DNA from: Streptomyces sp. 2114.4
Lineage (GTDB): Bacteria; Actinomycetota; Actinomycetes; Streptomycetales; Streptomycetaceae
Assembly (NCBI RefSeq): GCF_900187385.1
Contig: NZ_FYEY01000001.1
Coordinates: forward strand, 2,480,001-2,544,000
Reading direction: 5' to 3'
Length of the DNA: 64,000 nucleotides
Shown here one piece after another: positions 1 through 9,452 of the stretch (its first letter is position 1; every line of letters begins with the position of its first letter). The notes beneath the pieces are model-generated. The model saw only the letters and a list, made by a program, of their open reading frames with translations. It did not search any database and was not told the DNA's origin. The position numbers and the translations under genes are program-made.

Positions 1-1527
<1,527 letters not shown>

Positions 1528-1535
1528 TCAGGGAG

Positions 1536-1603
1536 GGCCGACGGGGCGAAAAGATCGCAACACCGAACTCCGCGGGGAGGGGGTCGGCCTACGACTACAG
1601 GCC
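1536..1603 (-). promoter_or_regulatory. alternative hairpins between leucine leader peptide and leuA
   Basis: Two mutually exclusive stems can be drawn on the leuA transcript. Stem A pairs the bases at 1599-1603 with 1586-1590 (GGCCT/AGGCC, 8-nt loop) and covers the leader stop codon. Stem B pairs 1583-1589 with 1536-1542 (GGCCGAC/GTCGGCC). They share the GGCC at 1586-1589, so a ribosome stalled in the Leu run could decide between them. No U-run follows stem B, so the output may be Rho-dependent or translational rather than intrinsic termination. The pairing is seen; the mechanism is inferred. Confidence 0.5.
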
Positions 1604-1642
1604 CTCACCGCGGCAGCTAAGGAGAAGCAGCCCGAAACGCAT
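1595..1642 (-). CDS. leucine leader peptide upstream of leuA (15 aa)
   Basis: A 15-codon reading frame gives MRFGLLLLSCRGEGL, with four consecutive Leu codons (CTG CTT CTC CTT) and another Leu as the last residue before TAG. A Leu run in a short peptide just ahead of a leucine-synthesis gene is the hallmark of a ribosome-sensing leader; Leu-run leaders of this look are known ahead of actinobacterial leuA. A TAAGGT box lies at 1653-1658, so transcription would begin only a few bases before the ATG at 1642 and the leader would be translated leaderless or nearly so. The stop codon falls inside one of two competing hairpins. Too short for automatic gene callers, but the codon content and position make it convincing. 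Confidence 0.8.
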   Translation of the reverse strand: MRFGLLLLSCRGEGL

Positions 1643-1652
1643 GATGCACAGC

Positions 1653-1658
1653 ACCTTA
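1653..1658 (-). promoter_or_regulatory. -10 box for leuA leader transcript
   Basis: TAAGGT on the minus strand fits the actinobacterial TANNNT -10 pattern. It ends 10 nt before the leader-peptide ATG (10 bases lie between), placing the probable transcription start about 4 nt ahead of that codon. No convincing -35 is seen. A second AT-richer patch around 1690-1700 (CATACTGATA on the minus strand) could be an additional promoter. Confidence 0.4.
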
Positions 1659-1801
1659 GCCGAGGTCGGCCCTGGAGGGCGGTCGCGTATCAGTATGCGG
1701 GACCGGGCGGACTTTGTTCCCCAAATGCGACCAACCACACTTTTTCAGGAATCTTGGACGCGGGGAGTGACAGCCGCATCACACAGTGCCACCGTTTGTT
1801 C

Positions 1802-2890
1802 ATGGACCTCAACGACGCGCAGTCAGATCACGCCACCGGCCACACCCCGGTCTTCTGCACGATCATCCCGCCGCACATCCTCGACAACCTGGCACAGTCC
1901 GACGACCCGGAGCGGCACGAGCCCGCCCGCCGGACCCTGGAGCACGACCACGTACGGCGCACCGAGCGCCGCGAGCTCGCCGCCCGCGGCGGGCTGACCC
2001 CGGGCGAGCCCGGCGCCTCCCCCGACAAGCCGGACCGCACCGTCTACGACGCCCGGCACACGGAGAACCTGCCCGGTCACAAGGTGCACACGGAGAAGGA
2101 CGGCCCCGTCAAGGACGCCTCCGTCAACCGCGCCCACGCCGGCCTCGGCGCCACCTTCGAGCTCTACCTCAAGATCTACGGCCGGAAGTCCATCGACGGC
2201 GCCGGCCTGCCGCTCAACGCCACCGTCCACTATGGCCGGAAGTACGACAACGCCTTCTGGGACGGCGAGCGGATGGTCTTCGGCGACGGCGACAACGACC
2301 TGTTCAAGGACTTCACCATCCCCGTCGACGTCATCGGCCACGAGCTCACCCACGGCGTCACCCAGTACACCGCCAACCTCACTTACGAGGGCCAGCCCGG
2401 CGCCCTCAACGAGTCCGTCTCCGATGTCTTCGGCGTGCTGATCAAGCAATACGCCCTCGGCCAGACCGCCGACCAGGCGGACTGGCTGATCGGCGCCGAC
2501 CTCCTCGGCCCGAACGTCACCGGCAAGGCGCTGCGCTCGATGAAGGCCCCGGGCACCGCGTACGACGACGACGTCCTGGGCAAGGACCCGCAGCCCGCCA
2601 CGATGAAGGGCTACGTCCGCACCACCGACGACAACGGCGGCGTCCACATCAACTCGGGTATCCCCAACCACGCCTTCTACCTGGCCGCCACCGCCCTCGG
2701 CGGCAAGGCCTGGGAGCGGGCGGGGCAGGTCTGGTACGACGTCCTGACCGGCGGCAAGCTCTCCACCGACGCACAGTTCGCGGACTTCGCCGCCCTCACC
2801 ATCAAGGCCGCGCAGGCCCGCTTCGGGGCCGGCGACGAGCACGAGGCCGTGGTCAAGGCCTGGACGCAGGTCGGTGTGACCCCGAAGTAG
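1802..2890 (+). CDS. protealysin-like M4 family metalloprotease
   Basis: Zinc metalloprotease of the thermolysin family (362 aa). The catalytic set is complete: HELTH with zinc ligands H180 and H184 and catalytic E181, third ligand E204 in GALNESVSD, and the catalytic histidine H282 in GGVHINSG. There is no signal peptide. Instead the N-terminus carries FCTIIPPHILDNLA (from residue 18), the PPHI-type short propeptide that marks protealysin-like enzymes, so it is probably made as an intracellular zymogen. The chosen ATG gives this propeptide at the usual place; no strong ribosome site precedes it, and a TTG two codons upstream is possible. The next gene is an emfourin-like inhibitor. Divergent from leuA. 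Confidence 0.92.
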   Translation: MDLNDAQSDHATGHTPVFCTIIPPHILDNLAQSDDPERHEPARRTLEHDHVRRTERRELAARGGLTPGEPGASPDKPDRTVYDARHTENLPGHKVHTEKDGPVKDASVNRAHAGLGATFELYLKIYGRKSIDGAGLPLNATVHYGRKYDNAFWDGERMVFGDGDNDLFKDFTIPVDVIGHELTHGVTQYTANLTYEGQPGALNESVSDVFGVLIKQYALGQTADQADWLIGADLLGPNVTGKALRSMKAPGTAYDDDVLGKDPQPATMKGYVRTTDDNGGVHINSGIPNHAFYLAATALGGKAWERAGQVWYDVLTGGKLSTDAQFADFAALTIKAAQARFGAGDEHEAVVKAWTQVGVTPK

Positions 2891-2984
2891 CGGCGCCACG
2901 AGGTCCGCGGGGCGGGCGCCGCCCGCAGGCGCGCCCGCCCCGCGCACGGTTAGCGTGGCCGTACGGGGTAGAAGTCCGTCGCAG

Positions 2985-3018
2985 GACGTCGGAGGAGTCG
3001 TGACGTCGGAGGAGTCGT
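2985..3018 (+). repeat. perfect 17-bp tandem repeat duplicating the ribosome site
   Basis: GACGTCGGAGGAGTCGT occurs twice back to back (2985-3001 and 3002-3018) immediately before the ATG at 3020. Each copy contains GGAGGAG, so the inhibitor gene has two Shine-Dalgarno sequences; only the second is at a normal distance from the start. Confidence 0.85.
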
Positions 3019-3019
3019 T

Positions 3020-3286
3020 ATGCGCATTCACGTTCATCGCACCGGCGGTTTTGCGGGCGTCGACCGCCGCGCCGAGGTCGACACCGCGGGCCGCCCGGAC
3101 GCCGAGGACTGGCAGAACCTGGCCAAGGATGCCGTCGCCACCGGCCGCACCGAGCCCCCGGTCGGAGTACCGGACGGCTTCAGCTACCAGATCACCGTCG
3201 ACGGCAGGACGGTCTACTGCTCCGACCCCCGGCTCACGGACGAACAGCGCAAGCTGATCACCAAGGTGATGAAGGAAGGGGCGTAG
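3020..3286 (+). CDS. emfourin-like M4 protease inhibitor
   Basis: Small protein of 88 aa beginning MRIHVHRTGGFAGV, with GVPDGFSYQITV in the middle and a charged C-terminus (DEQRKLITKVMKEGA). The pattern R-x-GGFAG ... PD-x-F-x-Y-x-I is that of emfourin, the protein encoded next to Serratia protealysin that inhibits the protease. It lies 129 bp downstream of the protealysin-like M4 gene in the same direction, the arrangement expected for such pairs. A TAGCGT -10-like box at 2951-2956 suggests it may also be transcribed on its own. Likely role: holds the cytoplasmic protease in check. Function is inferred from family likeness and linkage. Confidence 0.75.
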   Translation: MRIHVHRTGGFAGVDRRAEVDTAGRPDAEDWQNLAKDAVATGRTEPPVGVPDGFSYQITVDGRTVYCSDPRLTDEQRKLITKVMKEGA

Positions 3287-3297
3287 CCGCCGGGGCG

Positions 3298-3363
3298 CCA
3301 CCACCCGCCGGGGGCGGTCTGCGCGGCGTCCCACCACCCGCCGGGGGCAGTCTGCGCGGCGTC
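3298..3363. repeat. 33-bp tandem repeat, two copies
   Basis: Copies at 3298-3330 and 3331-3363 differ at one base (g/a). They lie between the inhibitor stop codon and the beta-glucosidase promoter. Each begins CCACCACCCGCCGGGGGC. Confidence 0.9.
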
Positions 3364-3389
3364 CCAACTACCCGTCGCCGCCCACCCCC

Positions 3390-3418
3390 TTGACACCGTT
3401 ACCGCCGGTTACAAAGAT
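3390..3418 (+). promoter_or_regulatory. candidate promoter of beta-glucosidase gene
   Basis: A perfect TTGACA lies at 3390-3395. A -10 candidate AAAGAT lies 17 bp later (3413-3418), overlapping the alternative TACAAA at 3410-3415. The ATG follows at 3426, leaving little or no leader; GATCCGGCGC before the ATG shows no ribosome site, consistent with a leaderless message. Confidence 0.5.
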
Positions 3419-3425
3419 CCGGCGC

Positions 3426-4835
3426 ATGACGACCGAACCGGTGCCCGCCCCGCTGCCCCGCTTCCCCCGTGACTTCTTATGGGGGGTGTCCACGTCCGCC
3501 CCGCAGATCGAGGGGGCGGTGGAGGAAGACGGGCGGGGGCGCTCCGTCTGGGATGTCTTCGCGGCGGGGGCAGGGCGGATCAAGGACGGGTCGGACGCCC
3601 GGGTGACGACCGACCACTACCACCGTTACCGGGAGGACGTGGGGCTGCTCCGGGAGCTCGGGGTCGGGGCGTACCGGTTCTCGGTGGCCTGGCCGCGGGT
3701 GGTGCCGGACGGGGACGGGGCGGTCAACGGCGCGGGGCTGGACTTCTACGACCGGCTGGTGGACGCGTTACTGGCGGCGGGCGTCGCACCGGTGCCGACG
3801 CTCTTCCACTGGGACACCCCGCAGGCGCTGGAAGAGCGCGGCGGCTGGCTCCGGCGGGAGACCGCCGAGCGCTTCGCGGCGTATGCGGACGTGGTGGCGG
3901 GGCGGCTCGGGGACCGGGTGGAGCGGTGGATCACGCTCAACGAGCCCGCCGAGGTGACCTTGCTGGGCTACGGGCTGGGACAGCATGCGCCGGGGCGGCA
4001 GCTGCTGTTCGACGCGCTGCCGGCCGCGCACCATCAACTGCTGGGACACGGGCTGGCCGTGCAGGCCCTGCGGGCCCGCGGGGCGACGGACATCGGGATC
4101 GCCAACTCGCACGGGCCGACCTGGACGGCGAGCGCATCGGAGGCGGACACCGCGGCGGCCGGCCTCTACGACCTGCTGCTCAACCGGCTGTTCGCGGAGC
4201 CGGTGCTGCTGGGCCGGTATCCGGACGAGGAGCTGGCGGCGCTGCTGCCGGGGCCGGTCGCGGAGGATCTGCAGGTCATCGCGGAGCCGGTGGACCGGTA
4301 CGGGATCAACTACTACCAGCCGACGCTGGTGGGAGCCCCGGCAGCGGAGGGGGCCGCGGGGACGGATGAGGCCACGGGGGCGGGAAAGGCCGCGGGGACC
4401 GACTTCGGCGGGATCCGGCTGCCGCCCGAACTTCCCTTCGCTCCACGGGAGATCGAGGGCTACCCCCGCACCGATTTCGGCTGGCCGGTGGTACCGGAGG
4501 CGCTGACCGAGCTGCTGGTGTCGTTCCGGGAGCGGTACGGGGACCGGCTGCCGCCCGTCGTGATCACCGAGAACGGGTGCTCGTACGAGGGGATCGAGGA
4601 CCGGGAGCGGATCGCGTTCCTGGACGGGCATCTGCGGGCGCTGCACGCGGCGATGGCGGCCGGGGTGGACGTGCGGGGCTACTTCGTGTGGTCGCTGATG
4701 GACAACTTCGAGTGGGCGGAGGGGTACGCCCGGCGGTTCGGCCTGGTGCACGTGGACTACGCGACGCTGAAGCGGACGCCCAAGGCCTCGTACCGCTGGC
4801 TGCAAGGCGTGCTGCGGGAGCAGGCACGGGGATGA
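3426..4835 (+). CDS. GH1 family beta-glucosidase with two TTA codons
   Basis: Hydrolyses beta-glucosides such as cellobiose (469 aa, normal for GH1). It begins with the GH1 signature FPRDFLWGVSTSAPQIEG. The acid/base glutamate is E173 in TLNEPAEV and the nucleophile is E382 in VITENGCSYEG. No signal peptide, so it acts on imported sugar; the MFS permease gene overlaps its stop codon (ATGA), pointing to a co-translated uptake-and-cleavage pair. Two leucines are encoded by TTA (codon 18 in RDFLWG, and in VDALLAAG near codon 116). TTA is read in Streptomyces by the bldA tRNA, so expression may be tied to development. Start ATG chosen because it precedes the conserved N-terminus by 12 residues. 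Confidence 0.93.
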   Translation: MTTEPVPAPLPRFPRDFLWGVSTSAPQIEGAVEEDGRGRSVWDVFAAGAGRIKDGSDARVTTDHYHRYREDVGLLRELGVGAYRFSVAWPRVVPDGDGAVNGAGLDFYDRLVDALLAAGVAPVPTLFHWDTPQALEERGGWLRRETAERFAAYADVVAGRLGDRVERWITLNEPAEVTLLGYGLGQHAPGRQLLFDALPAAHHQLLGHGLAVQALRARGATDIGIANSHGPTWTASASEADTAAAGLYDLLLNRLFAEPVLLGRYPDEELAALLPGPVAEDLQVIAEPVDRYGINYYQPTLVGAPAAEGAAGTDEATGAGKAAGTDFGGIRLPPELPFAPREIEGYPRTDFGWPVVPEALTELLVSFRERYGDRLPPVVITENGCSYEGIEDRERIAFLDGHLRALHAAMAAGVDVRGYFVWSLMDNFEWAEGYARRFGLVHVDYATLKRTPKASYRWLQGVLREQARG

Positions 4836-6127
4836 GCGGCCCGGCGGCTCCCGAGGCGCTTGCGGAGCCGTCACAGCCGGCAGGGCGGGCGTGGACCGCC
4901 GCGCTGTCGCTGGCCAACGGGGCGATCTGGGTCGGGTGGTACGGGCCGCTGCAGATCCTGCTGGCGCTGCAGGCCGCCGAGCTCGCGCCGCCGGGGACGC
5001 CGAAGGAGTCGGTGCTGGCGTGGGTGACGGGGGCGGGCGCCGTCGTCTCGATGGTGGCCAACCCGCTCTTCGGGGCGCTGTCGGACCGTACGGCCTCGCG
5101 GTTCGGGCGGCGTACGCCGTGGATCGCCGCGGGGGTCGCGGGCGGGGCCGGCGCGCTCGCCCTGCTGGCCGGGGCGCGCTCGGTGGCGGTGATGGTGCTG
5201 GGGTGGTGTCTGGTGCAGCTCACCCTCAATGCGGCCTTCGCGGCGATCACCGCGGCGGTGCCCGACCGGGTGCCGCGTCGGCAGCGTGGGGCGGTGGGCG
5301 GCTGGCTGGGTGCCGCGCAGATCCTGGGCGTGGTGGCCGGGACGGGCCTGGCGACGGTGGCGGGGGGCGTGGCCGCCGGAGGTGCGGCGGAAGGAGGCGG
5401 GGCCACGGGAGGAGTGACCGCGGGCTATCTGGCCTGCGCCGGTTTCGTGGTGCTGGGCACCCTGCCGTACGTGCTGGGGCACCGGGACCCGGTGCTGCCG
5501 GCCGGACGGCGCCCGCGGCTGAGCGTCCGGGCACTGGCCGCCGGGTTCTGGATCAGTCCGCGCCGCCATCCCGATCTGGGATGGGCCTGGCTGACCCGCT
5601 TCCTGATCAACCTGGGCAACGCACTGGCCCTGCTGTACCTGCTGTACTACCTGCGCGATGTGCTGCACCGTCCCGACCCGGGCGGCGGGGTGCTGATCCT
5701 GACCGCGGTCAACGGCGTGACCCTGCTGGGCACGGTCGTCGTCGGGGGCTTCTGGTCGGACCGGGCCGGGCGGCGGCAGCCGTTCGTGCTGTGGTCCGGG
5801 GTGATCATGACGGTGGCGACCGGGCTGCTGGCCGGCTGGCAGACCTGGCCGGGTGCGCTGTGCGCCGCGGCGCTGCTGGGGGTGGGGTTCGGCGTCTTCA
5901 CCGCCGTCGACTTCGCGTTGATGACGCAGGTGCTGCCGGCCGCCGCGCACCGCGGCAAGGACATGGGCGTCATCAACATCGCCAACGCGCTGCCGCAGGT
6001 GGCCGCCCCCGCGCTGGCCGCGCCGATCGTCCATCACCTCGGCGGCTACCGGATGCTGTATGCCGTCGCGGCGGCGGTCGGGCTGGTGGGGGCGCTGCTG
6101 GTGCGCCGCATCCGGGGCGTGGCCTGA
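4832..6127 (+). CDS. MFS sugar transporter
   Basis: Integral membrane permease of 431 aa with about 12 hydrophobic helices. Between helices 2 and 3 it carries GALSDRTASRFGRRTPW, the classic MFS loop motif GxxSDRxxxRxGRR, and the equivalent loop in the second half reads GGFWSDRAGRRQP. Overall it resembles sodium/sugar symporter-like MFS proteins (GPH-like). The start ATG overlaps the beta-glucosidase TGA as ATGA, so the two are translationally coupled; beta-glucosides are the likely cargo (inference from linkage). The 3' end sits in a 30-bp-period tandem duplication. No regulatory gene of the LacI type lies next to the pair in this window. Confidence 0.85.
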   Translation: MSGPAAPEALAEPSQPAGRAWTAALSLANGAIWVGWYGPLQILLALQAAELAPPGTPKESVLAWVTGAGAVVSMVANPLFGALSDRTASRFGRRTPWIAAGVAGGAGALALLAGARSVAVMVLGWCLVQLTLNAAFAAITAAVPDRVPRRQRGAVGGWLGAAQILGVVAGTGLATVAGGVAAGGAAEGGGATGGVTAGYLACAGFVVLGTLPYVLGHRDPVLPAGRRPRLSVRALAAGFWISPRRHPDLGWAWLTRFLINLGNALALLYLLYYLRDVLHRPDPGGGVLILTAVNGVTLLGTVVVGGFWSDRAGRRQPFVLWSGVIMTVATGLLAGWQTWPGALCAAALLGVGFGVFTAVDFALMTQVLPAAAHRGKDMGVINIANALPQVAAPALAAPIVHHLGGYRMLYAVAAAVGLVGALLVRRIRGVA

Positions 6128-6155
6128 GCGGTGCGCGGCATCCGGGGCGTGGCCT
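6101..6155. repeat. 25-bp duplication (period 30) across the MFS stop codon
   Basis: GTGCGCCGCATCCGGGGCGT plus GGCCT at 6101-6125 recurs with one mismatch at 6131-6155. The first copy is the last codons of the MFS gene; the second lies in the gap before era. Confidence 0.85.
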
Positions 6156-6195
6156 CTGAGGGCCGCGGCGCCCAGCGGCCGGGAGCCGGCCGGGC

Positions 6196-7185
6196 TCAGA
6201 AGCCCAGTTTGCGCAGCTGCTTCGGGTCGCGCTGCCAGTCCTTGGCGACCTTGACGTGCAGATCCAGGAAGACCGGCGTGCCGAGCAGCGCCTCGATGTG
6301 CTTGCGCGACTTCATGCCGACCTCCTTCAGGCGCTTGCCCTTGGGGCCGATGATGATCCCCTTCTGGCTGGGGCGCTCGATGTAGACATTCGCGTGGATG
6401 TCGAGGAGGGGCTTCTCGGCGGGGCGGTCCTGGCGCGGCAGCATCTCCTCGACGACCACCGCGATGGAGTGCGGCAGTTCGTCGCGGACGCCCTCCAGCG
6501 CGGCCTCACGGATCAGCTCGGCGACCATGACCTGCTCGGGCTCGTCGGTGAGATCGCCCTCGGGGTAGAGCGGCGGGCTCTCCGGGAGCATCGGCACGAG
6601 CAGGTCGGCGAGGAGCGCCACCTGGCCGGCCCCTCGCCCGCCACCGCCCTTGTCCGAGGGGCTGCGCCCCGCCTCTTCCAATGCCACCGCCGAGACCGGA
6701 ACGATCTCGGCCCATTCGATGCCCAGTTCCTTGCCGAGCTGGTCGATGGCGATCAGCTGGGCGGCCAGCGCCTTGGAGTCGACGAGGTCGGTCTTGGTGA
6801 CGATGGCGACCTTGGGGGTCTTCTTGATGCCCGCCAGCTCCGCCGCGATATAGCGGTCGCCGGGGCCGATCTTCTGGTCGGCGGGCAGGCAGAAGCCGAT
6901 CACGTCCACCTCGGCCCAGGTGGTCCGCACGACGTCGTTCAGCCGCTCACCGAGCAGCGTGCGCGGCTTGTGCAGACCGGGGGTGTCGACGAGGACCAGC
7001 TGCGCCTCGGGGCGGTGCACGATGCCGCGGACCGTGTGGCGGGTGGTCTGCGGGCGGTTGGAGGTGATGGCCACCTTCGTGCCGACGAGAGCGTTCGTGA
7101 GGGTGGACTTGCCCGCATTGGGGCGGCCGACGAAGCAGGCGAAGCCGGCGCGGTGCGCGGCGGAGGACTCTGTACGAACGCTCAT
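6196..7185 (-). CDS. era: GTPase Era
   Basis: Ribosome-associated GTPase needed for 30S subunit maturation; binds the 3' end of 16S rRNA. 329 aa, normal for Era. N-terminal G domain: G1 GRPNAGKST at residues 20-28, G3 DTPGLHKP, G4 TKTD. C-terminal KH domain: GIIIGPKGKRLKEVG, followed by LDLHVKVAKDWQ, a typical Era ending. Start MSVRTESS (7185) chosen because GGGAGA lies about 9 nt upstream; an ATG three codons earlier is too close to that site. Last gene of the phoH-ybeY-CBS-deaminase-like-era series, all on the minus strand, a set of RNA/ribosome maturation genes commonly kept together in actinobacteria. Confidence 0.97.
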   Translation of the reverse strand: MSVRTESSAAHRAGFACFVGRPNAGKSTLTNALVGTKVAITSNRPQTTRHTVRGIVHRPEAQLVLVDTPGLHKPRTLLGERLNDVVRTTWAEVDVIGFCLPADQKIGPGDRYIAAELAGIKKTPKVAIVTKTDLVDSKALAAQLIAIDQLGKELGIEWAEIVPVSAVALEEAGRSPSDKGGGGRGAGQVALLADLLVPMLPESPPLYPEGDLTDEPEQVMVAELIREAALEGVRDELPHSIAVVVEEMLPRQDRPAEKPLLDIHANVYIERPSQKGIIIGPKGKRLKEVGMKSRKHIEALLGTPVFLDLHVKVAKDWQRDPKQLRKLGF

Positions 7186-7236
7186 GGCGCCCATTCTCCC
7201 CGATGCCGGACGCGGCTCCGACCAAACGGCCGCGGC

Positions 7237-7278
7237 GGCCGGGACGGGGCGGCCGGGAGGGGACGGCCGGGACGGGGC
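7237..7278. repeat. 14-bp tandem repeat, three copies
   Basis: GGCCGGGACGGGGC at 7237-7250, a variant GGCCGGGAGGGGAC at 7251-7264, and the first form again at 7265-7278. It lies in the 193-bp gap between the deaminase-like gene and era. Confidence 0.85.
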
Positions 7279-7378
7279 GGCCCGCCGCGGCCGATGGGCC
7301 GCAACCCGTGGCCCCCGCACGCCGTCCGCGCTCCGCCCGTACGGCACCCGTGCCCCGTCCGCCCGTACCGCCCCGCGC

Positions 7379-7744
7379 TCAGGCCGGTGCGTCGCCCGCC
7401 GGAACGGTGCTGCGCAGGGTGCCGTCGGGGCCGGCGACCAGGACGGGCGTCGCGGGCCCGCCGAGGTCCCGTACGGCCGCACGGTCCGCGTCGGCCGCGC
7501 GCTCGGCGTCGGTGACCACGGCCGCGGCCTCCAGGGACGTGGCCCCGCTGGCGACGGCCATCGCCACGGCCGTCTGCAGCGCGCTGAGCTGCAGCGAGTC
7601 CAGGGCGACGGTGCCGGCGACATAGGTGCGGCCGGTCTCGTCGCGGACGGCGGCGCCCTCGGGCACTCCGTTACGGGCCCGCGCCGAGCGGGCAAGCGTG
7701 ATGATCTTGCGGTCTTCCGGGTCCAGCGGTGCGGCTTCGCTCAT
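7379..7744 (-). CDS. cytidine-deaminase-like protein lacking zinc ligands
   Basis: 121 aa; begins MSEAAPLDPEDRKIITLARSA. Length, helix pattern and position (immediately upstream of era) match the cytidine-deaminase-fold protein found at this place in streptomycetes. In active enzymes a zinc site is made by (C/H)AE and PCxxC. Here the equivalent stretch reads LQLSALQTAVAMAVASGA, with no His or Cys before the Ala, and the later region has no Cys at all. It is therefore probably not a catalytic deaminase and may bind a ligand or a protein partner instead. Family assignment rests on pattern and context, so it is moderately sure; loss of zinc ligands is directly seen. Confidence 0.65.
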   Translation of the reverse strand: MSEAAPLDPEDRKIITLARSARARNGVPEGAAVRDETGRTYVAGTVALDSLQLSALQTAVAMAVASGATSLEAAAVVTDAERAADADRAAVRDLGGPATPVLVAGPDGTLRSTVPAGDAPA

Positions 7745-8096
7745 ACGGGCGAGCATATGCGGGACCGCGGACGGCGGCGGGAAAGGGGGCGGCCGGTCCG
7801 GCGCCGCGGACGATGCGCGCGCGGCGCCGCGGCGGAAGGGAGAGGTGGCTGCCCCGGTCCCCCGCTCCGGGGCAGCCCGCGCGGGAAGATCTCTGTGACG
7901 ATTTCTCTCACGCGTGACGGCCGCGCTTCCAGCGACCGCCCGAAGATCTTTCCATGCGGCACACGAAAGAATCCAGCCCCACCGGAGATGGCTTGCAGAA
8001 CATTTCCGGTGCACTGGAGATAAGTAGCCTTGTGGATTCGATGGCGAGAATCATTCCCGTCGCCACAAAGAATTACGCGGTGAATTCCGCATCCGT
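7745..8096. other. intergenic region with an AT-richer island
   Basis: 352 bp between the deaminase-like gene and the CBS membrane protein. The part from about 7890 to 8096 is visibly lower in GC than the surroundings. GAAGATCT occurs twice (near 7893 and 7941). No reading frame here has convincing start, ribosome site and codon bias. It may hold the promoter of the deaminase-like gene or an untranslated RNA; nothing further can be supported. Confidence 0.4.
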
Positions 8097-9440
8097 TCAG
8101 CCGGCGGAACGGCCGCCCGCCCAAGGCTCCTCGGACACGTCCGCACCCTCGCTGCGCACCGGTTCGCAGACCACCGTGATGATCTTGTTGCGGCGGCCGG
8201 CCGGGGACTCCGCGGTCAGCCGGAGCGCCTTCAGGCCCGGGTCCGACGCGTCCTCGGAGAGGTCGACCTCAGCGGTGGCGCCGGCGATGGGCACCCGGCC
8301 CAGGAGCTTGGCGAGCAGCCCGCCGACCGTTTCGACGTCCTCGTCGTCCAGCTCGGCCAGCCCGTACAGCTCGCCGAGGTCGCCGATGTCCAGCCGGGCG
8401 GTGACGCGATAGCGCCCGTCGCCGAGATCTTCGACGGGCGGCAGTTCCCGGTCGTATTCGTCGGTGATCTCGCCGACGATCTCTTCCAGGATGTCCTCGA
8501 TGGTGACAATGCCGGCGGTGCCGCCGTATTCGTCGATGACCACCGCGACATGATTGCGGTCCTGCTGCATTTCGCGCAGCAGATCACCGGCATTCTTGGT
8601 GTCGGGGACGAAGACGGCGGGGCGCATGGCCGTGGAGACCAGCTCGTTCTCGGCGTCGCGGCTGATGTGGACCTTGCGGGCGAGGTCCTTGAGGTAGACC
8701 ACGCCGACGACATCGTCCTCGTTCTCGCCGGTCACCGGGATGCGCGAGAAGCCGGAGCGCAAGGCCAGGGTGAGCGCCTGGCGGATGGTCTTGAAGCGCT
8801 CGACGGCGACCAGGTCCGTGCGCGGCACCATCACCTCGCGGACGAGGGTGTCGCCGAGCTGGAAGACGGAGTGCACCATCCGGCGCTCCTCGTCCTCGAT
8901 CAGCGACTCCTTCTCCGCGAGGTCGACCAGCGAGCGCAGCTCGGCCTCGGAGGCGAACGGGCCCTTGCGGAAGCCCTTGCCCGGGGTGAGGGCGTTGCCG
9001 AGGAGGATCAGCAGCTGCGGGACGGGGCCCATGACGCGGGCCAGCGGCAGCAGCACATAGGCGGCGGCGGTCGCGGTGTTCAGCGGATGCTGGCGGCCGA
9101 TGGTCCGCGGCGAGACGCCGACGGCGACATAGGAGACCAGCACCATCACGGCGATGGCGACCGTCAGCGCCTGCCACGTCTTGTCGAAGGAGCGCAGACA
9201 GGCGTAGGTGACCAGGACACCGGCGGCCATCTCGCAGCCGACCCGCACCAGCAGGGCGACATTGAGGTAGCGGGTGGGGTCGGCGGCGACCGCGGCGAGC
9301 TTGGCGCTGCCGCGGCGGCCGGAGCGGACGGCTTCCTCGGCCCGGAAACTCGTCGTACGGGCCAGACCGGCTTCCGCACAGGCGGCGAGCCAGGCGATCA
9401 CGACGAGCAGGACCGCGACCGCGATCAGCTGGGTGGTCAT
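8097..9440 (-). CDS. CNNM/CorC-type membrane protein with CBS pair
   Basis: 447 aa. N-terminal DUF21/CNNM membrane domain with about four hydrophobic helices (residues 3-25 and the 75-145 region), then two CBS domains from about residue 205 ([53 protein letters not shown]), then a CorC/HlyC transporter-associated domain ([19 protein letters not shown]). Proteins of this family are magnesium/cobalt efflux or ion-homeostasis factors; 'hemolysin' in older names is misleading. In bacteria the gene is typically beside ybeY, as here (12-bp gap, same strand), linking it to that operon. A GTG one codon upstream is an alternative start. Confidence 0.92.
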   Translation of the reverse strand: MTTQLIAVAVLLVVIAWLAACAEAGLARTTSFRAEEAVRSGRRGSAKLAAVAADPTRYLNVALLVRVGCEMAAGVLVTYACLRSFDKTWQALTVAIAVMVLVSYVAVGVSPRTIGRQHPLNTATAAAYVLLPLARVMGPVPQLLILLGNALTPGKGFRKGPFASEAELRSLVDLAEKESLIEDEERRMVHSVFQLGDTLVREVMVPRTDLVAVERFKTIRQALTLALRSGFSRIPVTGENEDDVVGVVYLKDLARKVHISRDAENELVSTAMRPAVFVPDTKNAGDLLREMQQDRNHVAVVIDEYGGTAGIVTIEDILEEIVGEITDEYDRELPPVEDLGDGRYRVTARLDIGDLGELYGLAELDDEDVETVGGLLAKLLGRVPIAGATAEVDLSEDASDPGLKALRLTAESPAGRRNKIITVVCEPVRSEGADVSEEPWAGGRSAG

Positions 9441-9452
9441 CACGGCGTCCCG

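Noticed and set aside
7954..8412. Plus-strand frame beginning in the AT-richer gap
   Set aside because: Most of it is antisense to the CBS protein gene; no ribosome site and no recognisable domain.
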